In this document: positions 54,130-64,000 of the stretch, in pieces
How the letters are laid out: each line of letters opens with the position of its first letter
How positions within the stretch are numbered: position 1 is the first letter of the stretch
Source of the DNA: Paulownia fortunei
Lineage: Eukaryota > Streptophyta > Magnoliopsida > Lamiales > Paulowniaceae
Length of the DNA stretch: 64,000 bases
Direction of reading: 5' to 3'
NCBI GenBank assembly: GCA_019321725.1
Contig: CM033115.1
Span: forward strand, 1,240,001-1,304,000
Translations under genes and position numbers: made by a program
Notes under the pieces: generated by a model
The model's database searches: none
What the model saw: the letters and a program-made list of their open reading frames with translations, nothing else
Told to the model about the DNA's origin: nothing

Positions 54130-55147
54130 TTAATTTTGACTTAATTAAATAATTCAGAATATCAATAATCCGTTTCAACGTAATTAAGATTTTATAGAAT
54201 ATTATATATTATGTGTAATTTAAAGCCAAAAATTTTAGACTTGATTGGATTTAATTAATTAGCATAAATAAGGAAGCAAAGCAAAAGATGCACGTTTATG
54301 TGCATATCATAATTCATATATATATATATATATATTTGGTAATTAATAAAATTGTTCGATATCTTTCTAAAATGGCAGCCTTTTCCTATCTTAAATGTGA
54401 ATATTTTTTTCTTAAATGCACAAATAATAAAATATTATAAATATGTTGAGTTCATTTATACATATGTCTATCTCTCTCTTTATATATATATATATATCAT
54501 AAATGCTGTAGGATAAAATCATATTCTTTCTTTCTATATATATGTACTATATTCGTTTACAATATTTTAAGAATATATATAATAAGAGTCCGGACATATT
54601 ATTAATTTTTATTTTTTAAAAATTATATTTTAATTTGATTTGATTATTAATTCAATCGAATTTAAAACAAATTTTAATTAAGACGAATACAAATCGAGTT
54701 CTAGAATAATTTTTTTTTTACATATTTTTTTTATAATTTTTCATTAATCAAACTAAATTCGAGTCGACTTTTAAATTTTGTCAAACGAAAAAATATATTT
54801 AAATTTATTTTATTAAATTAAATAATTAAATTCAAACAAATTTTTAATTATCAATTTCAAATCAAATATAATTTAATTTATATTTTAATCTTATAATATA
54901 TATATATACACACACACCAACATTTGAATAGCAAAGCATTTATTAAAGCAACATGAGGTCAGTGGCATGTGCATATCACATGGCTTACAGTTGTAGCCTG
55001 CTGAATATCACTACAACTATAGTTGGAAGCCATAAATTTTAGGTATGCACAATATGTTGTAGACAACTGTCTACATGGTTGAACAACATTTGGTCCATAA
55101 ATAACAACTGAAATACCATTGTTAGTGATGCAAATTAACTTCAAAAA
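54130..55147. other. AT-rich region upstream of MPK16 with TA microsatellites
   Basis: TA tracts at about 54310-54334, 54480-54497 and 54896-54908. The stretch from about 54640 to 54880 carries CAATCGAATTTAAAAC and AAATTCGAGTCGACTTT words like the degraded repeat at 2960-3270. No gene frame. Confidence 0.5.
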
Positions 55148-55777
55148 GGGTACTTTGCAATTTGCACCTTGCACCCTCCAAATAGGGCCAATTGGCATAT
55201 TACATCTTTAAATTTTAAAAATAGCATTTTTCACCAAAGGGAATTATAAGAGACTCTTATGTATTCTTGAGTGGAACCGATTGAATAGGTTGGAATTGAA
55301 GTTTTCCATATAATGTGGCCTGATTATGAAGATGATCATAGTGCCCATCGTGGCAAAGGTGGAGCTCAACTAGATTGCAGCGTGTGGTAGAGTTCAATGG
55401 TAGCATGATAACGCCGTTTGTTCTGTTTAGTGTTTTGTTGTCTTGTAATTTTTATTATTTATACTCAGTCTATGTGTGTTGTAATGATGATATGAGATTA
55501 ATGGTGGCTAAGAGTTGGAAGAGAGAATAGAAAAAGAGAGAGAGTAAAGAAAAAAAAATATAAAAAAGTGATATTAAAAAAATATTTATTACACCTGACA
55601 AATTCCTAAAAAACAGGAAAAATTATTTTTTCGATGACTTTTTTTGGCCGAAAACATCTTGAGGGTGCACAATACCAATGATTAGGTGAATGAATGGTGT
55701 AAAGTGTTATTTTTTATAATTCAAGGGTGGAATGTATCAAATTGCCTAATTTTAGGGTGCAAAATGCAAATTACCCC
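55148..55777. mobile_element. About 630-bp inverted-repeat element related to the 45.3-kb foldback
   Basis: The left end reads GGGTACTTTGCAATTTGCACC. The right end, reverse-complemented, reads GGGGTAATTTGCATTTTGCACCCT, followed on both sides by matching blocks (CAATTGGCATATTACAT against CAATTTGATACATTCCA; TTAAATTTTAAAAATA against TTGAATTATAAAAAA). The tips share the TTTGCATTTTGCACCCT core with the element at 45276-45579, so both belong to one family. The interior (about 55240-55640) is unlike it and has no coding potential. No clear target-site duplication. Confidence 0.6.
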
Positions 55778-55779
55778 TT

Positions 55780-58700
55780 CGAGTATTTGATCCAAAAGAA
55801 AAAGAAAAAGGACTCTTGGTTTGTATTCCACTATGTTTCTTTTATTTCATTTTCTCATTGCAAGTGGAGATCCTGTTGCAACCATGCAATTTGGGACCAC
55901 AATTTACTTTAGCACAAATGTTATATTGTACTCCAAAACAAAATTTCTTATAATACTTTTTTTTTCTACTTAAAAAGTAACGATTTAAAAAAAAATTGAT
56001 CTCCATCACTTTATATTTAAATTTTAGAATATAAAAAATAATATTATCAGCTAGTTTCGAAAAACGAGTATTTTGTGTTAGTGAAAAAATTTGAATCATA
56101 TCTAATTAAAACTCAACTTGTCGTCGTAGAAAATCAATTTTAATTTAAATGTAAATCAACGTCAATCCATATAAATAATTTAACAAATTATATTACTTCT
56201 TTGACCAAATTATTTAGATTCGAGTATGAACTAATGATAACCACATTTGATACCATTTACATGACTTATCATATTGAATAACTTTTCAGAAAAAAAAAAA
56301 AAAAAAGAGTGGTCATGTAATTGTTCGAAGTTCAAACTATCACTCTCAAGAATCACTTCATGGCAACCCATGTCCACAAGCCCATCTTTCTTCAACACTT
56401 ATGAGTGGTGATCATGAATTGAACAATAAATCATATCTTTTTTTTTTCCAAAAAATAAAATAAAAATAAAATAAAAAATATTCTTTGATTTTTTTTTATT
56501 GCTAACCAATCATTTGTATCCTCCTGTTTACAACTAGATTCTTTGATCTATGTTTATTTAAATAAATATTTTCCCTAATCATTTATTTTTATTAATTTAG
56601 AGAAAATGGGGGGACCCAAAAGAAAATAAAAATGAAGGGCCCCAAGAAAACTCCACCAGACAGCCACCACAAGTTGACCAACACTAGGGACATGATTTTT
56701 CATTTGCATGTGCTTGTTGGACACCCTTTTGACATTGAAACTATTTTGTATTTTCTAAGAGTTATTCACTCAAAATAGAATAATTTGGTCTATATTTAGG
56801 AATTTTGACATTTCATCGTGTAGTCAGATCAATTTGTTTGAATTTTTATTAGTCTACATTTTAAATTTTATTTGATTAAAGAGTAATTTATTTACAAGGA
56901 ATTATGATTTTTAATTGAAAAATTCTTATTATCGATATCGAAAGATCGATAAAAAATTAAATTTACATCGATCGTTGATTATAAATTTAATATACATCAC
57001 ATACTCGCATTTTTCACTAAAGAACCCCTTTGGAGTTTTACATATTTAGAATACGTTTCCACTAAGAAATTTAGACTTAAGTGAATGTTCGTTTTAATAT
57101 TATTCAATACATATCCATTTTTCTAAAATAAAATCATATAGTTATTGTTTGAAAAGTTTTTTCATTTATGCTCGAGCTAGTTGTAAAATGTTGTTGAATA
57201 AGTGATTTAGAAAAATAACTATCATCAATATATTTATGTTTGATCTCATTTTTCACTAATATTTTCAAGCACATTTTAGATAGTTTTCGTAAAAACAAAA
57301 ACATCAACGATATTTTATTTTCTACGTTGCACAATTCATGATTTCCATTCTTCAATTTTATTTTCTACGTTGCACATTTTAGATAGTTTTCGTAGAAACA
57401 AAAACATCAACGATATTTTATTTTCTACGTTGCACAATTCATGATTCCCATTCTTCAATTTTTTTTGACAAGGTACAATTTATATATTTACTGTATTACG
57501 ACGCATCTTTGTAAACTTTCAAAATAAAAATGATTAATTGAATATAGCAAAATCGAGTTTGAACTATAATTTTTCTGCTATAAAGTTGTATTAATTCCAA
57601 ATAAAGCAAGGAAAAATCAGACAGGCTAATCAAAAGAGTTTCAAATTGCAAGTTCCTTGGAAATATTGATTTTTTACATATTATGCTTTTTTATAGTCAA
57701 CTTAAAAAAAAACATGATATTATTCATCAAAGAAAGATTTTCACGGCTAAAAACTTTCTATTATCGACGAAAACAAAGCACGAGTTTTTCTTGTTTGATT
57801 TTTTTATATTTAAACATCGAATTATTGGCTTTGCAGGTCGCAAAATCTCTAAAGAATAAAAAAAAAACTTTTAGTTACCTCTACAATTTTCGATGAACTT
57901 AATATGCCTACTTCAATATTATCGTGCATTACGATGATGAATACAATGTTAACATGCTATGTCTCAGAATCTGCTAAAATAAAATCCAAATGAGAAGTTA
58001 ATAAAATGATAATAATAAACTTCAACCTTAGACGGAGATAGTGTACTGATTTGATTACGGTTATTTTTCTAATTAAATTAAATAATCGATTTGATAACCT
58101 ATTTCAACCAATGGGGTGTTTTATTAAGCTGAGAATTTTTATTAGAAAAGGGTTTATATTTAACATTTTGATTGTTTGAAAAGTACAAATAAAAGAAAAA
58201 CAAAAACCAAATTTTCACTAGATAAATGCATTTTTGATAAGTGATATATATTACAAACTTTTTTAAAATCTCGAACTCTTGAATTTTTCTACTTATATGT
58301 CAAATTTTAATTTTTGAAATAAATAATAAAACCATAATTTATTGAAATTACTATAATTGATCATTTTTAATCTATTTTCTTAAAAGTTATAATACAAAAT
58401 ATTAACCTAAACCTAATATGTTAGTATCCAATACTTTTGTTTCCCGTTGTGAGGTCTCACAATAAAACATATCGCTAGCTTCACAAATTATTATTATTTT
58501 TTTAATATTGAATAGGCTCATTTACCATGATATATTTTGTCTTTCTTCTTTTGTTTCTATCAACATCTTTTTGATATAATTGACATTGTTTTTCATCTAG
58601 CAAGTAAATACTTTCTCTTTGAAATGTGAATTTGTATTTACATAATTCTCAAACTCATATCGCGACTCATAATGAGAAGAAGCCCTTGAGCATGACTTTG

Positions 58701-61340
58701 TGAAATAACTAATACTATAGTACAATGTTGAGTCCTTTGCTCGTCCAACATCAATATCCAAAATATGAAGAATACAACCACAAAGGAAGAATCGGCTCCA
58801 AAATGCACAAGAATATAAGAGAGAATTTCGTAATTATCTTCTACTTGATAAATGTATAGTATTGAACATAAATCGATGGAAGATTAAATCAAACATCTTG
58901 AATTTTTGAATTTTTGAGAAATGTCAAATAATTTCGACCCTTTAATTATATAATTTTCTCTTCCTTTTGTCTTCTTATTTATATTCACGTGTTTCCCTTC
59001 ATTGTCATGCATCCCTCTTTTCCTCTATATTACTTATTACCTCTCATTTTTCATACACCTTAATTGTATTTTTCTCTGCTGTTTAATGTTGATTTTAACA
59101 TACTATATAGTATGTATATCTAAAACACATTTAGTAAAAGTCGTAAAGAGAAATTTATTGATCGTATGAATCCAATTATTGTATGTTTGCATATGTCCTT
59201 GAATCAAACCACATACTTTTATTACTAAAGTTATTAAAAGACAAAAGTGTAAAAAATGAAACATTAAACAAGAAAATGAGCATGTTCTTGTTCTTCCTTA
59301 TGTCGCCTATGTATGCATATATGATTAAGTACACCATTCAACACACGCATTTCACATATATAGCTTGTGATATGTGCATTCATGTAAGGGGTCTATATAT
59401 GTTAAGTGTATCATGAAATTGCAACAAAGTTTCAACTAGCCATGCCACACATGTGCATGCATGTGGTTACGCATATACGTGCATATTTAAGATGTTGCGT
59501 AATGTTGTAATAAAATTTTCTATTTTGGTGTATCTAAAAAATATATATTAAGTTTATAATAAAATGATCTGATCTATTTCATATATTAATATTTTTCAAT
59601 TCCGCATCGCTTTGAAACACAATATCAAAATATAAATGTGAAGTGCACGAGAGTCTTTTATAATATGTGTTCAATAATTGATTATCTTAATTATTTCGAC
59701 ATCAATATCTTGATGAGAAAATGTTGAAACTTTGTGCAAATTGACAAGCACAATTGGCGAGGGTTTATATTGTCCCAAAGCAAAGGAGTCCTATTTTCAT
59801 ATTATGACACATCTGTCAAATAATATGAAACTGTGTATTATGATAAAATCATTTAAAATATGCTATTAATCTGAGAAAGAATAAATCTATGTTTTTAACT
59901 TGCTCGGGTGTAAGGTTGTCTATTATATGCAAGTTTGATGAAATGATTTGAAATCTAGTATGTTTTTTAATCTCAAAATTATTAACGTTAAAAAGTAAAA
60001 TACCGAAGTAAATTAATTTGTAAATAATTTTATTTTTCTAATGCTATGTACTGTAAACATTTAACATCTTTCAAATGTAAGACGAATTTTACTAAATAAA
60101 ACACAAATATTATGTGCAAGTAATATATAAATTTATGTATCTCTGTTGTGCACGAATCACGCACATAATGTTTACATCATTTTTCACTTTCGTGCGTAAT
60201 TCGTGTAACTTAAATTATGGTGTCAAAGATTATAGAGCTGCTACATCCAAGGCCAACTTGAACTGTGGATTTTGAGTTCATACCAGGCAAGATATTATGA
60301 AATATTTAACACAATTAGAGTGTGATCAATTTCAGAACTATACCGTTACATAAAAATTATTGACAACTGTTGGTGTGAGATGGCCTTGCATGAGTCCAAC
60401 CACAAATTATCCTCGAATTTGAACAAGAAATACAAATGAGATTTTCCTAAACTTTATTTAAATCAACCCCTTATTTTAAAAATCAGATTCGCCGATTTAA
60501 CTAGTTCAATCGAGAACCAAACTTCTGTTTGGTTCAGTTAAGGATATAAAATTGAAAATTCAATTTGACGGTCAAACCGGCCAAAGCTAGTCAAATCGAT
60601 TGATCGATTTTTATTTTTTATTTTTAAAAAAGTTTAAATTTGATGTTTTTTATATATATGTGTTATTTGAATTTTATGTTTTGTTAGCTATTTTTTAAGG
60701 TAATTTTTTTTTTAATATTTAAAACATATTATATAACAATTAATTTATTATATTATTATTTTATATAATAAAAAAAATATAATTAATTTTAATTAGCAAA
60801 ACCAATTGATTATCGATTCGATTATGAAAATACTAATTTAAATAACGACAACTCCAATAAAGAAATTTGAGACTACACGTCACATAATAATCATTCATAA
60901 TTGTTGGTTCCACCACAACAGCGGATATGGCTATCTTCGTAACCTTAAGTCATCGAATCTTCTAAAAATATTCCCCAACTAATAAAACATATTAAGAAAT
61001 GCAGATGATATTTCACAGTATTTAAACCAAACTCCCTCCCCTCCCCACAATATAAAGCAGTTATAGCAGTGCTCATAATTTTACATAAATAAAGAAACTC
61101 AACTGATCAATTAACACTCAACTTTCCTAAATTAATACTCATATAAATCCCTAGATTGTAACAGCAACTCTTCATTCATCTACAAGCAATGAAGTGACCA
61201 GAAGAACCAACCTAAGTCACCCTTTACCTCTTACCAAAACAAAAACAAATTACTCATTGAACTTCTTGAAATATTCTTTTTATTTTTGTTTTTTTATTAC
61301 AAGCTACAAAAACTACTCTCAATAAGCTAAACAATATTTC
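55780..61340. other. AT-rich intergenic desert
   Basis: About 5.5 kb with no supported gene. It contains an A run near 56290, a 103-bp tandem duplication at 57271-57463, and CATGCATG words near 59450. At 60480-60600 a stretch with CGATTTAACTAGTTCAATCGAG and TCAAACCGG words resembles common degraded plant repeat sequence. The 3' flank of the dienelactone hydrolase gene is at its right edge. Confidence 0.5.
57271..57463. repeat. 103-bp tandem duplication
   Basis: ACATTTTAGATAGTTTTCGT starts at 57271 and again at 57374. The copies then share the same run of blocks (CATCAACGATATTTTATTTTC, TACGTTGCACAATTCATGAT) to about 57463. Only a few mismatches were seen, so it is recent. No gene is affected. 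Confidence 0.85.
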
Positions 61341-61350
61341 TCGATATGAA

Positions 61351-64000
61351 TTATATGAGGTACTTAACAAGCCAATCCAACATGTTCTTGTGAGCCTCTT
61401 CCGCGCTCTTTACAGCAAGTTCATCTCCATCACCGTACCTTATAGACCACCCATGTGAAACTCCGGGAAATATCTTCACAAAGCTATCAACCTACGGAGG
61501 AAAGATCACCATCAGTTTTATGGTATTTAATACTGGGATTGTTAAGGATGTATTAATTCGAGCAACATACATGTGAAACATCGAAAATATCTAATATCGT
61601 GTACTAATATGTTAAGAGAAAGCATGTAAGAATGCAAGAAATTGAAATGTATACATAAATATATATAGGTTTGTTACCTCAGGCTTTGCCTTTAAAGCAA
61701 TTTCAAAATTTTTCAGAAGGTCTGGTGGAGACATATTGTCAATCTCAGCTCCAAGAATTGAGATTGGAACCTTAACTCCTGAGTATTGTTTTATTTGTCA
61801 AATTTCAATAACTGAACTAAGTGTATTTTTAATTCTAACAATGGCAACCAAGAAAAAGTGAGTATCTTACCCTGAATATCTTCTACAGAAAGAAATGAAG
61901 GATGTAGCAGCACCCCGGCTTGGATATAAGGATACTTTGTCAGTTCCACAACAACCTTGCCTAAAACAAGATTCGGTTTTTACACTTTCAACAAATCAAA
62001 ATGCTGAATAAAAATAGGAAATTCTTTGAGCAGTTGATTTATATCAGAAATAGATGAAACTGCTTAACTTGAGACCTAAAAATTTATCTCAAAAAAAAAA
62101 AAAAACAAACAAAAAACGGTAAAAGACAGACAGACCTCCCCAACAGAAACCTGCAGCTCCAATCTTGGTTATGCCTTTGCTTTTTACAGCTTCAATAACT
62201 GGCTTTGCATCTTCAAATCCTTGATCCTACAATAGCAGAATTTTCAGACATGGCTGAGGCATAATTTTTTGAAATATTTCTCCTTTTGGATAGGTCAGAA
62301 AATCAGTGAGAACTGCTCAAGTGTCTGAAAAAATTATTTTGAAGGTATTGAGCCTAAATTGCAATATTTTACATGGTTGGATATTTAACAGATGGTTTTC
62401 TGAGAATGGCTGACTGATTCAACAAATAGGAAAAATGAAAACTCACAGGTCCATGCCCTTTAATCCAAACAGGGAAAGGTTTCTCAGGATTTCCAGATAC
62501 ATATGGATCTCCATTGAAGAAATCTGGAACCACAGTATAAAATCCAGCAGCAGCAACTTTATCTGCAACCTTTCTTTATGGTTGACAACAGATATATTAG
62601 TATCATATGGAGTAAGATTCTATATTAAAATCACAATATATTTTAGTCACAAGTCTAAGAAGGTAAAATCTTTCACTCTAAATCAACAGAAATTTAATTT
62701 CCCTCAGGAAGTCATTCTAGGTCTGCCTCCTAAAACGATGCTGATTGCTTCTAACTTATCGAAAGTAATCTGTCTGTCCTGATTGTTCATCTGCTAAGTT
62801 AGTCATTTCCTGTTTTCTTGTTTCTCTATCAGGTCATTGGACATAGAATTTACTAGATTAAAGTCTTGATAAATGTAATCATGCTTGCCCATATATTACA
62901 AGATGAGCCTCCTTAAGAAGTAAAACTTGTTGGTAGCATGAGCTTAAACATAAATTTCATGGAAAATGGTTACAGATGGACTACAACATCAGCAAAGGCC
63001 AGCCTCCAAGAACGTGATACAAGAAAGCCAGGTTTTCTGTAGGAGCCAGGTTTTGAGCAAAACTATGTATACAACACCAAAACATTGGTGTTCCTAATGT
63101 TATTCCCACAACAAAAAACGAGCTAAGGATGCAACGTTGACCATGTTGAAGCACCAAGTGAATAGCTATATAAACAACCAGTTTCATGTTCATCGTCAAT
63201 GATAGTGCAGCATAGAGTCTGATATTTCTGTCCATATCACAAACTCTATTATATCAAAGCTCACTGCTGGTCCTGATATTTAACATTCTGAACAAAAAAG
63301 GAACAATCAATGGTGGAGCCCTTCTATGCTGCCCAATTACTGTTATCCCTTTCACCAATGTAATTAGATCAACAGAGACTTGAAATCGATATTTATAGAA
63401 AGATCTTAAATCTAAATTAGGTATACAAGGCGATCGACTCAAGTTAGAAAAAATACATATCCAAAAAAGAATTTGTTGGGTCATATAGAGAGTACCTCAA
63501 GTTAGGAGCCTCATATCCTGCATGCAGAGGAAAAAGAAATAACAATTTTTCTATAAACAGGAAAATAGAAATGTACATCACCAAGCCTAGATACACATAT
63601 AAGATGTTCACAGACCAAACTCACAATAAATATAGAATAAACAATAGAAGAAATAAAAGCAATGTCTATAACCCAATCAAAAATGAAGTTGTGACTTCTA
63701 AAAGAACAAACTTCATCAAAAAAGAACTCATTATGTGCCTCGAACCTTGACTGGACCAACACCAATAAAACAAAACAAAACCGTCTAGACAAGTAAATGT
63801 ATGCAAGAAAAAAGTAAATAGTGCAGCATATCTTAGTCAAAATGCAAGTATTTTCGATCAAAATGTAAAAAAAGACGTAAAAAGAGATGGTAGAAACTTT
63901 ACAATACCACAAGATCACAAAGTTGAAGAGAATTAGAACATACCAAAAATATCTGATAGCAATATGACAGAAATCTTGGAATCAGCAGGGCCACAAACAT
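61351..64000 (-). CDS. Dienelactone hydrolase family protein, 5' end outside the window (208 aa seen)
   Basis: Alpha/beta-hydrolase of the carboxymethylenebutenolidase-like group. Exons seen: 64000-63944 (partial), 63517-63496, 62573-62447, 62226-62136, 61960-61871, 61778-61678, 61491-61351; all GT-AG and in one open frame to TAA at 61351. The first visible residues are YVCG...[32 protein letters not shown], the usual N-terminal strand and helix, so only about 25-30 residues are missing. The nucleophile is Cys, in GFCWGG (exon 62226-62136). The acidic member is the Asp of GAEID, and the His sits in PGVSHGWSIRY, giving the Cys-Asp-His triad of this family. Relatives in Arabidopsis are At3g23570 and At3g23600 (from memory), of unclear physiological substrate. 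The 22-nt exon 63517-63496 is very small but both sites are good and the frame requires it. Confidence 0.92.

Overview
This is a stretch of plant nuclear chromosome, almost certainly from a eudicot. The genes are split by AT-rich GT-AG introns. The products are plant-specific (chloroplast glutamine synthetase, a FAR1-related factor, a TDY-class MAP kinase, a PM19-like membrane protein). The spaces between genes are very AT-rich and hold microsatellites, decayed transposon pieces and foldback elements. I cannot name the species. No rRNA, tRNA, CRISPR or prokaryotic feature was seen.

Layout: 1-8870 has no recognisable intact gene, only simple repeats, a cluster of TGGGCY promoter-type motifs near 5.4 kb, and a dead Ty1/copia retrotransposon at about 6.2-7.05 kb. 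A FRS7/FRS12-type gene (+, CDS 10747-13059) converges on an intronless F-box gene (-, 13637-14809). Three minus-strand genes follow: ABCI12, a chloroplast ECF-type transporter subunit (17454-22571); a PM19-like four-helix membrane protein (24255-25728); and chloroplast glutamine synthetase GS2 (26536-29395). A divergent plus-strand alpha/beta-hydrolase gene with a ubiquitin-interacting-like motif spans 33469-43689. A 304-bp foldback element lies between it and a plastid/mitochondrial guanylate kinase (-, 45779-46705). MPK16 (-, 47685-53517) follows. A related, larger inverted-repeat element is at 55.1-55.8 kb. After an AT-rich desert, a dienelactone hydrolase gene (-) runs off the right edge.

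Every exon junction given for the six multi-exon genes was worked out by hand from splice sites. Each model keeps one open frame with no stop, and I compared each with remembered family members. Full-length predicted products are 770, 390, 380, 164, 432, 615, 308 and 565 aa, plus 208 aa of the partial one. Transcript ends, TATA boxes and UTR introns are inference.

The genes are ordinary unlinked housekeeping and regulatory loci, not one pathway. Their order does echo two duplicated Arabidopsis segments (around At5g18960-At5g19010 and At3g06200-At3g06250, from memory), suggesting an old collinear block. I found no convincing undescribed biological system. The best leads are the paired foldback elements, the UIM-like hydrolase tail with its GC-AG intron, upstream ORFs before the FRS and MPK16 starts, and a mirrored G-box pair upstream of the hydrolase.
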